A stretch of DNA of 64,000 nt from Pedobacter sandarakinus. Its GTDB lineage: Bacteria > Bacteroidota > Bacteroidia > Sphingobacteriales > Sphingobacteriaceae. The position numbers and the translations under genes are program-made. Location: positions 806,001 to 870,000 of the forward strand of contig NZ_JAPIVG010000001.1 of assembly GCF_026240095.1 (NCBI RefSeq). The letters are read 5' to 3'. The notes beneath the pieces were generated by a model. The model did not search any database, was not told the DNA's origin, and saw only the letters and a program-made list of their open reading frames with translations. Below are positions 33,736 to 43,137 of this stretch, piece after piece. Every line of letters starts with the position of its first letter. Positions within the stretch are counted from its first letter, which is position 1.

Positions 33736-34937
33736 AGGTTGCTCACTTGGGCTTCTTTAGTTTCAGGAATAACATTAGGGTTTAGCCAATCATCAGCTTT
33801 ATCATAAAGAAGTTGAAACAGGGTTCTTCTGGTTACAAAAAACCTTGCTTGCAGTGTCATCCCTTTTTTGATTTTGCCTTTGTAACCGTTGCGTAAGTTT
33901 AAACTATTCTGATCGAGCAGACAGCGCACCTTGAAAAAGGGCTGAGCGCCATTTTCCATAAAAACATCGTTTGAAATCGAAATAACCTTACCAGTAGCCA
34001 TTCCCCATTCATTGTAATTATACGCATCGATTTGGAATCTGGCTTTTGTGCCTACCTTAAGCAACCCGATATCTTTAGGCTGCACATAGGTTTCCGCAAT
34101 CAATCCCGAGTCTGGCGAAATTTCACCAAGAATCTCATTGGCAGATATCGAACTTCCCGGCTGAATACCTTTCAATTGCTGTACAGTTCCGGTTAAAGGT
34201 GCTTTTATTGTATAGAAAGCCTTCTCTTCTTCGTACTGTTTATCTCTGGTGCCTAACTGTTGGTTCTGTATCGTTAATTGATTCAATTCTGTTTGCCACT
34301 TGCTCCCTTGTTCTTCCCCAATCAAACTAAGTTCGTTAAATACATTATCTTTCTTGAGTTTTACCTCATCGTATTCCAACCCAGAAACAGCCTTTCTCTT
34401 ATACAGGTAGCTATAGCGTTCGAAGTTTTTGTTCGCCAACTGGTACCTGGCCTTCGCCTCGGTAACCCTTTGCATAAATAAACTATACTGCTGCCCATAA
34501 ACACCAGATTTTAGAGGGAGTTTTTTCGACCAATCGTTTCTTCGGTAAGCGTTTATAAGCAGGCCCAAATCGTAAAGCTGATCTTCAACGTCTGTTTGTT
34601 GAAATTGATTTAATTCATCCTGGCTTTCGATATTTTCCTTTTTTATGGTGAGCAAGATTTGCCCCTCCTTAACATGCATGTTCTCCTTTATAAAAAGTGA
34701 GTCTATTCTGCCGGCAACAAGAGGTTTAATCTCGTTACGTTCGGCAGTGGGTCTAAATAAACCTGCACTTTTCACGTTTACATCAACCTTGATAAGAAAC
34801 ATGGCCACAAAAGCAATGATGAGCACAGCCAAAATAACCTGGTAAATTACTTTGGTGTAAGAATTATGTGCATGAAAATGATATTCTGCTGTGTTCTCTA
34901 TAACTTCTTTCGGAAATATGTATTTGTTGCTATCCAT
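33732..34937 (-). CDS. HlyD-family membrane fusion protein of the peptide exporter
   Basis: 401 aa. One N-terminal membrane helix (VIYQVILAVLIIAFVAMFLI, about residues 28-48), a lipoyl-like half (RNEIKPLVAGRIDSLFIKENMHVKEGQILLTI), a long coiled-coil hairpin (about 105-220), a second lipoyl half (YTIKAPLTGTVQQLKGIQPGS) and a beta-barrel region. Such proteins bridge the inner-membrane exporter to an outer-membrane channel. Overlaps the start of the C39 ABC gene, so translation is probably coupled. No TolC-like gene is nearby, so a shared outer-membrane channel is likely. Confidence 0.92.
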   Translation of the reverse strand: MDSNKYIFPKEVIENTAEYHFHAHNSYTKVIYQVILAVLIIAFVAMFLIKVDVNVKSAGLFRPTAERNEIKPLVAGRIDSLFIKENMHVKEGQILLTIKKENIESQDELNQFQQTDVEDQLYDLGLLINAYRRNDWSKKLPLKSGVYGQQYSLFMQRVTEAKARYQLANKNFERYSYLYKRKAVSGLEYDEVKLKKDNVFNELSLIGEEQGSKWQTELNQLTIQNQQLGTRDKQYEEEKAFYTIKAPLTGTVQQLKGIQPGSSISANEILGEISPDSGLIAETYVQPKDIGLLKVGTKARFQIDAYNYNEWGMATGKVISISNDVFMENGAQPFFKVRCLLDQNSLNLRNGYKGKIKKGMTLQARFFVTRRTLFQLLYDKADDWLNPNVIPETKEAQVSNL

Positions 34938-34983
34938 ACCTAAAGATTATATACGCATTTTTACAATTTTAGTTTTCCACGTC

Positions 34984-35012
34984 AAAAAAAAAGACCAATT
35001 ACTTGGCCTTTT
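34984..35012 (-). terminator. Terminator after the downstream double-glycine precursor
   Basis: Arms GACCAA / TTGGCC (one G-U pair) with a 4-nt loop, followed on the minus strand by nine T residues. It separates peptide genes from the export genes. Confidence 0.75.
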
Positions 35013-35028
35013 ATTATGTGTTTGTGTA

Positions 35029-35241
35029 TCAATCAGATGCTCCAGACGATCTAGACCCCACGTCAATATCGTTACCTATAGAAAGGTTAGTAGTGCTTTC
35101 GCGATCGCCATATGTTCTGGTAAAGGTTAAGTTTAGTAAACTTTCTGCACTGGCAGTAAATGATATACCGAAGCCCCCTTGTTGGTTAAATGATCCACCA
35201 CCATTTGTGGTTGTCATCTCGTCTTTCGTTAAATTTTTCAT
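35029..35241 (-). CDS. Double-glycine precursor peptide, second of a pair
   Basis: 70 aa. Leader MKNLTKDEMTTTNGG with Gly-Gly at 14-15, Met at -7 and Leu at -12, as read by C39 peptidases. Predicted mature peptide about 55 aa, acidic and rich in Ser, Thr and Gly, ending in SGASD. Its middle, GDRESTTNLSIGNDI, aligns with GDESSKTSFSLGNNI of the first peptide. No Cys, no modification enzymes nearby, so an unmodified bacteriocin-like or signalling peptide is likely. Flanked by its own terminator on each side. Confidence 0.85.
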   Translation of the reverse strand: MKNLTKDEMTTTNGGGSFNQQGGFGISFTASAESLLNLTFTRTYGDRESTTNLSIGNDIDVGSRSSGASD

Positions 35242-35325
35242 AATTGTATTTATAGAAAGTAATAACTTTTGTTCTCAAAACGTATTAAAAATTTCTCTAA
35301 CAATTGTAACGGACTATCCCATTAG

Positions 35326-35357
35326 CAAAAAAAATCCCACTCGAGGTGGGATTTTTT
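35326..35357. terminator. Bidirectional-looking terminator between the two precursor genes
   Basis: Arms AAATCCCAC / GTGGGATTT with a 5-nt loop, T tracts on both strands. Partial termination here could set the ratio of the two peptides. Confidence 0.8.
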
Positions 35358-35378
35358 CATTATAAATTGAGTTTATAA

Positions 35379-35612
35379 TTAGCTAGTTAGGCTTTGGAAT
35401 AAACCTTCCAAACTTCCACCAATGTTATTCCCTAAAGAGAACGAGGTCTTACTCGATTCATCTCCGTCTTGTGTTTCATTAGAGAACGACAATAAATTGC
35501 CAATTCCAATTGAACCTAGTAACCCACCTGAATTTGATGAATCGTTACCACCTAATAAACCACCACCGTTGATTTCTTTCATTTCGTTTAAATTTAACTC
35601 TTGAAGTTTCAT
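35379..35612 (-). CDS. Double-glycine precursor peptide, first of a pair
   Basis: 77 aa. Leader MKLQELNLNEMKEINGG with Leu3, Leu6, Met11 and Ile14 at -15, -12, -7 and -4 from the Gly16-Gly17 cleavage site, an exact fit to the leader pattern recognised by C39 peptidases, and typical of Bacteroidota GG precursors. Mature peptide about 60 aa: Gly-rich N-terminal half (GLLGSIGIGNLL) and a Ser-rich acidic half with GDESSKTSFSLGNNI, shared with the second peptide. First gene after the divergent promoter region. Two related peptides suggest a two-component bacteriocin. Confidence 0.88.
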   Translation of the reverse strand: MKLQELNLNEMKEINGGGLLGGNDSSNSGGLLGSIGIGNLLSFSNETQDGDESSKTSFSLGNNIGGSLEGLFQSLTS

Positions 35613-35925
35613 AACGTTTTCTAATTTTAATAATGCCTACTCTGTTTGAGGTTTTCGGCTACTCCTTTATAAACCACCGCTTGGTTACTTGCGGTGTATA
35701 TAAGAAACGAAACTAAACTGCTTTAAGTTTTTCATAACCCATTGATTTATAACAACAAGAAAGAATATGTTAAACTTTTGAGTTGTTGAGATTTGTACAA
35801 TATATTTTTACTACTGCCGTTCGCGTGTTGCATATATTGCAAATGATTTGCTGCTTTAAAGCCCTAAAAACTAAAACATAAGAACCGTCGTATATACCGT
35901 TTAACACTTATTAAAATTATCCGTT
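35613..35925. promoter_or_regulatory. Divergent control region of the peptide-export locus
   Basis: 313 bases without a gene, between the first precursor (minus) and the XRE regulator (plus). It holds two inverted repeats: CACCGC-N10-GCGGTG at 35675-35696 and the odd palindrome TTGCATATATTGCAA at 35828-35842. On the minus strand TAGTTTCG near 35710 is a one-off match to the -7 consensus. These are candidate operators for the XRE protein; this is inference. Confidence 0.5.
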
Positions 35926-36207
35926 ATGGAAGATGTATTAGCTTTAAAGACGAAGAATGTTGCCGGGAATATTCGAAAGATTAGGGAATATAGAGACTAT
36001 ACTCAAGATTACTTAGCGGCCAAGCTTAAGATTTCGCAGAATGCGTATAGCAAGATCGAATTGGGTTACAGTAAACTTACCGTAGATAGACTTTTTCAAA
36101 TTTCAGACATATTGGAAGTTGAAGTTGCCCACGTATTAACTTTAAATCATAATGATTTGATTAAAATCATTGCAGATGATGAAACTAAAACAGTAGCTGT
36201 AGGTTAA
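35926..36207 (+). CDS. XRE-family helix-turn-helix regulator
   Basis: 93 aa. Canonical HTH_3 domain over residues 13-68: NIRKIREYRDYTQDYLAAKLKISQNAYSKIELGYSKLTVDRLFQISDILEV. The short acidic C-terminal tail has no ligand domain. Divergent from the peptide precursors, so it is the likely repressor or activator of the export locus, with the palindromes in the spacer as candidate sites. Confidence 0.92.
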   Translation: MEDVLALKTKNVAGNIRKIREYRDYTQDYLAAKLKISQNAYSKIELGYSKLTVDRLFQISDILEVEVAHVLTLNHNDLIKIIADDETKTVAVG

Positions 36208-36273
36208 TTTACCTACAGTTGCTTAAACATCCTCAATCCTCAACTTTTTTCTAATAACTTTGTGAGAAAAAAG

Positions 36274-36918
36274 ATGCGGGAATTCCTACAAAAGACGATT
36301 GTTTTTGTTAAACAAACTTTAGAGCACGCAGAAGCTGGACACGATTGGTTCCATATCGAAAGGGTGTATAAGTCGGCAATGCTTATTAACCAAGAGGAGA
36401 AGGGAAATGAATTAGTTGTCGCATTTGCTGCGCTTCTTCATGATATCGCAGATCCAAAATTTAATAATGGTGATGAAGAAATAGGGCCTAATACAGCATC
36501 ACGATTTCTAGAATCTCTGGCAATTGATGCTGAAATCATTACCCATGTAAAGTTGATTATTCAGCACATGTCTTTTAAAAATAGTTTTGATAGCACAAGC
36601 TTCACATCTAAAGAAATGCAAATTGTACAAGATGCAGATCGATTAGATGCCATCGGAGCTATTGGAATTGCCAGGGCTTTTACTTATGGTGGCTTTAAAA
36701 ATAGGGTTCTATACGATCCTGCGATACCACCGCAACAGCATCTCGATAAAGAAACTTATAAAAATACAACAGCACCCACCATCAATCATTTCTATGAGAA
36801 ATTGCTGTTATTAAAGGATATGATGAATACCGCGGCAGGCAAAGCCATCGCAATTAAACGCCATGATTTTATGTTAACCTATCTCGACAATTTCTACCAG
36901 GAATGGGAGGGAAAATAA
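36274..36918 (+). CDS. HD-domain phosphohydrolase (YedJ-like)
   Basis: 214 aa from the ATG at 36274. A GTG 12 bases earlier is in frame, but a TAACTTTG element (36255-36262) overlaps it, and its transcript would begin downstream. HD motif: H in GHDWFHIERV, HD in ALLHDIADPKF, further His in HVKLIIQHMSF and the Asp in QDADRLDAIGAIGIARAF. These are typical of COG1418 metal-dependent phosphohydrolases, probably acting on a nucleotide. The physiological substrate is unknown. Confidence 0.9.
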   Translation: MREFLQKTIVFVKQTLEHAEAGHDWFHIERVYKSAMLINQEEKGNELVVAFAALLHDIADPKFNNGDEEIGPNTASRFLESLAIDAEIITHVKLIIQHMSFKNSFDSTSFTSKEMQIVQDADRLDAIGAIGIARAFTYGGFKNRVLYDPAIPPQQHLDKETYKNTTAPTINHFYEKLLLLKDMMNTAAGKAIAIKRHDFMLTYLDNFYQEWEGK

Positions 36919-37009
36919 TCAACTGAATACAATATTTTAACCCTCATTTGTTATTCCCTGGGAGAGTAAGTTAACGCTTTTTATATACTAATTTTTTTAG
37001 TTTTTTAAC

Positions 37010-37017
37010 TACATTTG
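37010..37017 (+). promoter_or_regulatory. -7 element of the radical SAM gene promoter
   Basis: TACATTTG, a perfect TAnnTTTG match, 19 bases before the ATG at 37036. No clear TTTG at -33. It rules out the in-frame TTG at 37015 as the start. Confidence 0.6.
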
Positions 37018-37035
37018 TTAGTAAATAACTTGTGT

Positions 37036-38292
37036 ATGTCTGACCGAATTAGAGAGAAACTTAATATCCTTGCCGATGCAGCAAAGTACGATGTATCATG
37101 TTCATCGAGTGGCGGTACCAGAAAAAATGATAATAAAGGAATTGGCAATAGCCATACGTCTGGCATCTGCCATACTTACACTGAAGATGGTAGATGCGTT
37201 TCTTTGTTGAAAATTTTATTAACTAACCATTGTATTTACGACTGTTTGTTTTGCGTATCCAGGAAGAGTAACGATATAAAACGTGCGGCATTTACGGTAG
37301 ATGAAGTTGTTGATTTAACGATGAACTTTTACCGCAGAAACTACATCGAAGGTCTCTTCTTAAGTTCAGGCATTTTCAAAAATGCAGACTTTACCATGGA
37401 GCGCTTGCTTTTGGTTTGCAAAAAATTACGTTTAGAGCAAAATTACAACGGTTATATTCATCTGAAAACAATTCCTGGTGCTAGTGATGAGTTAATCAAG
37501 GAAGCAGGGCTTTATGCAGATAGAATGAGTATTAACCTGGAAATGCCAACCGAGGCAGGATTAAAGTTATTGGCTCCGGAAAAAAGCCATGCTGATGTAA
37601 TTAAGCCACTTGGTTTTGTTCAACAAAATATTGCTCAATTTGCCGCTGATAAAAAGTTGATTAAACACATTCCAAAATTCGTTCCTGCAGGGCAAAGTAC
37701 ACAAATGGTAATAGGGGCAACGCCAGAAAGTGATAAAGATATTATGTACACTGCCAATGCCTATTATAAAAACTTCTCACTAAAAAGAGTATACTATTCT
37801 GGCTATGTACCCATCAGTAATGATAGCAGAATGCCCGTCCTTGGTACACAACCACCTTTACTTCGTGAAAACAGACTTTACCAAACCGATTGGCTGATGC
37901 GTTTTTATGGCTTTAAAGTTCAGGAAATTCTAAATGATGCTAATCCTAATCTAGATGTAGATATAGATCCCAAACTGAGTTGGGCGATTAGAAACATGCA
38001 GCATTTTCCAGTAGACATTAATAAAGCTGATTATAAAATGATATTGCGTATTCCTGGCATAGGCGTAATGTCGGCGAAAAAGATTGTTCAAGCACGCAAA
38101 TTTGGTAAGTTGAGGATCGATCAACTAAAGAAAATTGGCGTGGCTTACAATAGAGCCAAGCATTTTATTACCTGCGCTGATAGCCCTTATCAAATCAAAG
38201 ATTACCAGGGAACACAAATCAAGGCCTTTATACTTGCAGAAAGTCAAAGTAAATATTTAAAAACTGACAGCAGTCAATTGATTTTATTTTAA
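37036..38292 (+). CDS. Putative DNA modification/repair radical SAM protein
   Basis: 418 aa. Radical SAM cluster motif NHCIYDCLFC (Cys near 66, 70 and 73). The protein has the highly conserved leader DRIREKLNILADAAKYDVSCSSSG and a C-terminal helix-hairpin-helix (DINKADYKMILRIPGIGVMSAKKIVQARKFGKL) that suggests DNA binding. This matches the family that is linked with a uracil-DNA-glycosylase-type protein or the 'probable DNA metabolism protein' family, which is the next gene here. The reaction is unknown. Start ATG chosen from the promoter position. Confidence 0.92.
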   Translation: MSDRIREKLNILADAAKYDVSCSSSGGTRKNDNKGIGNSHTSGICHTYTEDGRCVSLLKILLTNHCIYDCLFCVSRKSNDIKRAAFTVDEVVDLTMNFYRRNYIEGLFLSSGIFKNADFTMERLLLVCKKLRLEQNYNGYIHLKTIPGASDELIKEAGLYADRMSINLEMPTEAGLKLLAPEKSHADVIKPLGFVQQNIAQFAADKKLIKHIPKFVPAGQSTQMVIGATPESDKDIMYTANAYYKNFSLKRVYYSGYVPISNDSRMPVLGTQPPLLRENRLYQTDWLMRFYGFKVQEILNDANPNLDVDIDPKLSWAIRNMQHFPVDINKADYKMILRIPGIGVMSAKKIVQARKFGKLRIDQLKKIGVAYNRAKHFITCADSPYQIKDYQGTQIKAFILAESQSKYLKTDSSQLILF

Positions 38293-38304
38293 AAATCTGA
38301 AAAG

Positions 38305-39066
38305 ATGATTTTCCTTTTTGATGGTACCCTTCCTGGTTTGCTTAGTGCGGTTTTCGAATGGTTCGAACGTAAACCTGGGTTTACTACCATACAATTGGCA
38401 AATACTTTCCAACCAGATGCATTCACCGAAAAGTTTGAAGTGTTAACCAATCACGAAAAAGCAGATCGAGTTTGGGAAGGCTTGCAGAAAAAACTCAAAC
38501 GCGATTGGCTTCGCAAGTTCTATTGTAGTTATCTCTCCGAAATTCCTGATGCCTATCAGCATCTTTTCCAGTTTTCGATATACATATTTGCAAACGCACC
38601 GGGTGCAGAAAATAATTTTGGTAACGAGCATGTTATCGCTTTATCCAAATTTGCAAAAAGTGTAGAAAGGGAAAAGCATCGAATGGAAGCTTTTATCAGG
38701 TTTCAAAAAACGAGTGATGAGATGTTTTACACAAGTATAGATCCTGATTTCAATGTTTTGCCTTTAATATCGAATCATTTTAAAAACCGTTACGCCGACC
38801 AACAGTGGGTTATCTACGATCTAAAGCGTAAATATGGCTTACATTACAATTTAAATACCGTTGAAGAAATCACGGTTGATTTTACGGATGGCGTAAATAA
38901 GAAACAGCCGACTGCCGCATTAATGGATGAAAAGGAAGGCCTCTATACGCTGCTATGGAAAGACTATTTTAAAAGTGCTAACATTGTTTCCAGGAAGAAT
39001 ACAAAGTTGCACCTCCAGCATGTACCAAAACGATATTGGAAATATCTTACAGAAAAGCAATTATAG
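38305..39066 (+). CDS. Probable DNA metabolism protein (radical SAM-linked, TIGR03915-like)
   Basis: 253 aa beginning MIFLFDGTLPGLLSAVFEWFERK, a start typical of this family, with the C-terminal block FKNRYADQQWVIYDLKRKYGLHYN, where the conserved RY and YDxKRxYG motifs lie. It follows the radical SAM gene by 12 bases. In many bacteria this domain is fused to a uracil-DNA glycosylase-like domain; here it stands alone. Role in DNA repair or modification is inferred. Confidence 0.9.
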   Translation: MIFLFDGTLPGLLSAVFEWFERKPGFTTIQLANTFQPDAFTEKFEVLTNHEKADRVWEGLQKKLKRDWLRKFYCSYLSEIPDAYQHLFQFSIYIFANAPGAENNFGNEHVIALSKFAKSVEREKHRMEAFIRFQKTSDEMFYTSIDPDFNVLPLISNHFKNRYADQQWVIYDLKRKYGLHYNLNTVEEITVDFTDGVNKKQPTAALMDEKEGLYTLLWKDYFKSANIVSRKNTKLHLQHVPKRYWKYLTEKQL

Positions 39067-39192
39067 TATCTAAACATTCATAGTGGGAGGTTTACATTGA
39101 TTAAGTTTGGAATAATAATGGTGCTTATGTTTTTGCATTAGGGATATCCATGGACTTAACAATCATTTAACATAAAACTACTAAATTGCAAC

Positions 39193-40218
39193 ATGAAATT
39201 AAGTGTGTTGGTGTTATTTACAGCCATTGCCGTTGCATTTTCCATCGGTATGGTAAATTTCTATTTTCAGCACAGCTGGTATTATTTAGCGATTTCATTT
39301 GGCGTATCCTTCTTAAGTAGTTTCCTCGTGTTTTATTACCTGTTGGAGAAATATATCTACAATAAAATTAAACTGATATATAAGCTTATCCACAACCTTA
39401 AATTAGGAAAAGACCTAAAAGATGCCTTAGGTGAGTATGTAAGTTCTGACCCAATAAACGATGTTGAGCAGGAAGTTAAAGAATGGGCGGGCGCAAAAAA
39501 GAAGGAAATTGACCTATTAAAAAAACAGGAGCAATTTCGTAGAGAGTTTTTATCAAACGTTTCCCACGAGTTTAAAACGCCTCTTTTTGCCATTCAGGGT
39601 TACATTGAAACTTTACAAGACTGCATTACCGACGATCCGGAGATGGCTTTAAAATTTCTTCAGAAGGCAGAAAACAACGTAGAGCGATTGAGCTATCTAA
39701 TAAATGATTTAGATGCCATTGCTAAATTAGAAACAGGCGAATCGCCCATAAATTATCAGAAATTCGATTTTGTCTCGCTGGCTAAGGAGGTAATGGAAAA
39801 TCTTGAAGACCGGGCTAAAATCAAACATATTAAACTTTTTTTCAAGGATAAGTATTCTACCATCACAAGTGTTAATGCCGACCGTGAAAAAATAAGGCAG
39901 GTATTAATTAACCTTATTGTAAACAGCATTAAATATGGCGTAGATCATGGGGAAACGGCAATTAAGATATTTGAACTTCACGATCAGTTTTTGATCGAGG
40001 TAACCGATAATGGCATAGGCATAGAGGAAAAACACCTCCTTCGTCTGTTCGAACGTTTCTATCGGATAGACACCCACCGGGCTCGGGAAGTTGGTGGAAC
40101 GGGATTGGGGCTTGCAATTGTGAAACATATTTTAGAAGCACACCAACAAACAATTTCTGTACGGAGCACTCCCGGCATTGGCACCACATTCGCCTTTACC
40201 TTACAAAAAAGCAGTTAA
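39193..40218 (+). CDS. PhoR-like sensor histidine kinase
   Basis: 341 aa. Two N-terminal membrane helices ([23 protein letters not shown] and [22 protein letters not shown]), a short linker, H-box [19 protein letters not shown]-box [16 protein letters not shown] boxes TDNGIGI and [15 protein letters not shown]. The sensor part is very small, as in many Bacteroidota PhoR-like kinases. No regulator gene is adjacent in the window. Confidence 0.95.
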   Translation: MKLSVLVLFTAIAVAFSIGMVNFYFQHSWYYLAISFGVSFLSSFLVFYYLLEKYIYNKIKLIYKLIHNLKLGKDLKDALGEYVSSDPINDVEQEVKEWAGAKKKEIDLLKKQEQFRREFLSNVSHEFKTPLFAIQGYIETLQDCITDDPEMALKFLQKAENNVERLSYLINDLDAIAKLETGESPINYQKFDFVSLAKEVMENLEDRAKIKHIKLFFKDKYSTITSVNADREKIRQVLINLIVNSIKYGVDHGETAIKIFELHDQFLIEVTDNGIGIEEKHLLRLFERFYRIDTHRAREVGGTGLGLAIVKHILEAHQQTISVRSTPGIGTTFAFTLQKSS

Positions 40219-40300
40219 CGCAAAATGTAATCAACTGCATTTTATTCAATTAACACAATGCTTATAATGATACTGTAAACATTTAAAGTAAATGTGCCAA

Positions 40301-40333
40301 TTTGTCACTTTTAATTTTATTTGTGTATTTTTG
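40301..40333 (+). promoter_or_regulatory. Promoter of miaB
   Basis: TTTG at 40301-40304, 21-base spacer, TATTTTTG at 40326-40333: a full Bacteroidota-type promoter. The expected start of transcription near 40340 supports the miaB ATG at 40359. Confidence 0.75.
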
Positions 40334-40358
40334 CAGTCCCAAAAATCTTTTTTTAAGC

Positions 40359-41774
40359 ATGATTGACTTACAAATACAGGATAAAACACATGACGAAGCC
40401 AGGCAAGGTGAAGCGCTAATTTTATACGCCCCCGTTAAAGCCGATGCCCGTAAATTATATATAGAAAGTTATGGTTGTGCCATGAATTTTGCGGATAGTG
40501 AAATTGTAGCGTCCATTCTTTCCGAAACGGGATTTGAAACCACTGGCGATTATCATCAAGCAGATGTAATCTTCATTAATACCTGTTCCATCCGCGAAAA
40601 CGCGGAGACAAGGGTTAGAAATCGCTTATCTCAGTTTGGAGTGGAAAAAAGACGCAACCCAAAATTAATTGTTGGTGTTTTGGGATGTATGGCTGAACGT
40701 TTGAAATCGAAATTTTTAGAGGAAGAGCGCTTAGTTGATGTAGTTGTTGGGCCTGATGCTTACCGGGATCTTCCTAATTTAATTGAGCAAGTTGAAAGCG
40801 GACACAAAGCAGTAAACGTATTGTTGTCTCGTGAAGAAACCTATGCAGATATAAGTCCGGTGAGGTTAAACAGCAACGGCATTACTGCTTTTATCTCCAT
40901 TACCCGTGGATGCAATAATATGTGTTCGTTTTGCGTAGTGCCATTTACCCGTGGCCGAGAACGCAGTCGAGATGCACATTCCATAATCGAGGAAGCAAAA
41001 AACTTATTCGAGGCAGGCTACCGCGAAGTAACGCTTTTGGGGCAAAATGTAGATTCCTACACCTGGACTTCAGAAGATGGTTCAGAAACTGTAAATTTTG
41101 CACAGCTGTTGGCACAAACAGCAATGGTAAACCCGAATTTAAGGGTACGTTTTTCTACTTCACATCCTAAAGACATTACGGATGAAGTTTTAGAAACCAT
41201 TGCTAAATACGATAACATCTGCAACTACATCCATCTTCCGGTCCAATCTGGCAATAGCCGCGTTTTAGAATTAATGAATCGCACCTACACCCGCGAATGG
41301 TACATTAACCGTATCGATGCGATTAGAAGAATCATACCTGGGTGCGCCATATCAACAGATATTATTGCTGGTTTTTGTACCGAAACGGAAGAAGAACATC
41401 AAGAAACTTTAAGCATGATGGATTATGTACAATACGACTTTGCTTACAACTTTACCTATTCTGAAAGACCAGGAACACTAGCAGCACGCAAACTCGAAGA
41501 TGATATTCCTGAGGAAGTTAAAAAACGTCGTTTGGCAGAAATTTTAGCGAAACAACAAGCACACTCGCTGATGCGTCTGCAAGAATGGGTTGGTAAAACT
41601 GTTCGTGTATTAATTGAAGGCACTTCAAAAAAATCTGATCAAGATTATTGTGGACGAGGTGATAGCGGTGCGATGGCTATTTTCCCAGCACTAACAGGGG
41701 TAAAACCTGGCGATTATGCAAATGTTTATATCGAAAGATGCACATCAGCTACGTTAATCGGAAAAATAGTTTAA
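40359..41774 (+). CDS. miaB: tRNA-2-methylthio-N6-dimethylallyladenosine synthase
   Basis: 471 aa from ATG 40359; an upstream in-frame extension (TTG at 40302) lies inside the promoter and is rejected. MiaB adds a methylthio group to i6A37 of tRNA. It carries the N-terminal UPF0004 cluster ([32 protein letters not shown]), radical SAM motif [17 protein letters not shown] (about 183-199), and a C-terminal TRAM domain ([11 protein letters not shown] to [11 protein letters not shown]). All three cysteines of both clusters are seen. Confidence 0.96.
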   Translation: MIDLQIQDKTHDEARQGEALILYAPVKADARKLYIESYGCAMNFADSEIVASILSETGFETTGDYHQADVIFINTCSIRENAETRVRNRLSQFGVEKRRNPKLIVGVLGCMAERLKSKFLEEERLVDVVVGPDAYRDLPNLIEQVESGHKAVNVLLSREETYADISPVRLNSNGITAFISITRGCNNMCSFCVVPFTRGRERSRDAHSIIEEAKNLFEAGYREVTLLGQNVDSYTWTSEDGSETVNFAQLLAQTAMVNPNLRVRFSTSHPKDITDEVLETIAKYDNICNYIHLPVQSGNSRVLELMNRTYTREWYINRIDAIRRIIPGCAISTDIIAGFCTETEEEHQETLSMMDYVQYDFAYNFTYSERPGTLAARKLEDDIPEEVKKRRLAEILAKQQAHSLMRLQEWVGKTVRVLIEGTSKKSDQDYCGRGDSGAMAIFPALTGVKPGDYANVYIERCTSATLIGKIV

Positions 41775-41833
41775 TATGTTGCGAAGAGGTGTAAAGCGGT
41801 GACATGCCGATACCTCAATACTAAAACTAAAGA

Positions 41834-43075
41834 ATGGATACACAAAATATTAAACAAAGGTTTGGCATTATTGGAAACTCGCCGCTGCTAAACCGGGCGA
41901 TAGATATTGCTAGCCAGGTGGCTCCTACCGACATGTCGGTACTCATTACCGGAGAAAGTGGCAGTGGTAAAGAAGTTTTCTCTCAGATCATACATCAAAT
42001 GAGCGCACGTAAACACGGCTCATTTATAGCAGTAAACTGTGGTGCTATACCAGAGGGTACTATCGATTCTGAACTTTTCGGGCACGAAAAAGGTTCGTTT
42101 ACCGGTGCACACGAGGCAAGAAAAGGCTATTTTGAAGTTGCAAACGGTGGCACCATCTTTTTAGATGAAGTTGCAGAATTGCCTTTAGGCACACAAGCCA
42201 GGTTACTTCGTATTCTCGAAAGTGGCGAGTATTTACGTGTTGGATCATCAAAGGTGCAAAAAACCGATGTTCGGATTATTGCCGCTACGAACGTAGATGT
42301 TTATAACCGTGTTAAAAATGGAAAATTCCGAGAAGATTTATACTATAGGTTAAATACAGTGCCTTTGCGTATTCCTGCCTTGCAAGAGCGTAAAGAAGAT
42401 ATTTACTTATTATTCAGAAAATTTGCCGCAGACTTTAGCGATAAGTACCGTAGTCCGGCTTTGCATTTAGAACCAGATGCTGTACAGGTTTTAACCAATT
42501 ACAGTTGGCCAGGAAATGTTCGCCAGTTAAAGAATATTGCCGAGCAAATTTGCGTGTTAGAAAAAGATAGAAACGTAACTGGGCAGGCACTCTTGAACTA
42601 CATTCCTAATGAGGCAGGCAGCAACCTTCCTATGGCGATTAATTCGCAGTCGAAAGAAGATTTTACCGAGCGTGATATTTTGTATAAGGTGCTCTTCGAT
42701 ATGAAAAAAGACATGGTTGAGCTAAAAAAATTGGTTGCTGAAATTATTCAGCACGGCGGCAATACCGCAACCGTTTTGGCTGATAATCCTCAGTATATCA
42801 ATCAGCTTTATCGTGATGTAGAACTGCCTGCCGGACAAGAGCATGCATTTACCATCCAGCATGCTAATGCAAACCAAGGCAACAACAATAATAGCAACGA
42901 TTACTTCGCCGACGATGCAGAAGAGGTAGAAGAATCGTTATCGTTAATTGATAAAGAATCTGACCTCATAAAAAAAGCACTTAAGAAACACAAAGGCAAA
43001 AGAAAATTTGCTGCGCAAGAACTTGGCATTTCTGAGCGCACACTTTATAGAAAAATTAAAGAACTGAATTTATAA
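41834..43075 (+). CDS. Sigma-54-dependent transcriptional activator without receiver domain
   Basis: 413 aa. AAA+ domain starts at residue 10: Walker A GESGSGKE (about 40), ELFGHEKGSFTGAHEARKG (the sigma-54 contact loop is GSFTGA), Walker B GGTIFLDEVAEL, then YYRLNTVPLRIPALQERKEDI. A C-terminal Fis-type HTH ends the protein (KFAAQELGISERTLYRKIKELNL). No sensory N-terminal domain, so activity is probably set by expression or partner proteins. Followed by lptE, a TPR-like gene and secG, an order common in Bacteroidota. Confidence 0.95.
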   Translation: MDTQNIKQRFGIIGNSPLLNRAIDIASQVAPTDMSVLITGESGSGKEVFSQIIHQMSARKHGSFIAVNCGAIPEGTIDSELFGHEKGSFTGAHEARKGYFEVANGGTIFLDEVAELPLGTQARLLRILESGEYLRVGSSKVQKTDVRIIAATNVDVYNRVKNGKFREDLYYRLNTVPLRIPALQERKEDIYLLFRKFAADFSDKYRSPALHLEPDAVQVLTNYSWPGNVRQLKNIAEQICVLEKDRNVTGQALLNYIPNEAGSNLPMAINSQSKEDFTERDILYKVLFDMKKDMVELKKLVAEIIQHGGNTATVLADNPQYINQLYRDVELPAGQEHAFTIQHANANQGNNNNSNDYFADDAEEVEESLSLIDKESDLIKKALKKHKGKRKFAAQELGISERTLYRKIKELNL

Positions 43076-43137
43076 GCACTTATCGTTGAGTCCGCTTTGC
43101 TGTTCAAAAATCAATGCCTTAAATAGAATCTATCGTA

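Noticed and set aside
35029..35612. Lanthipeptide or other modified peptide system
   Set aside because: No Cys in either peptide and no LanB, LanC, LanM or radical SAM maturase beside the locus.
40302..40358. Longer N-terminus for miaB
   Set aside because: This stretch is the promoter (TTTG, TATTTTTG) and would lie before the transcription start.
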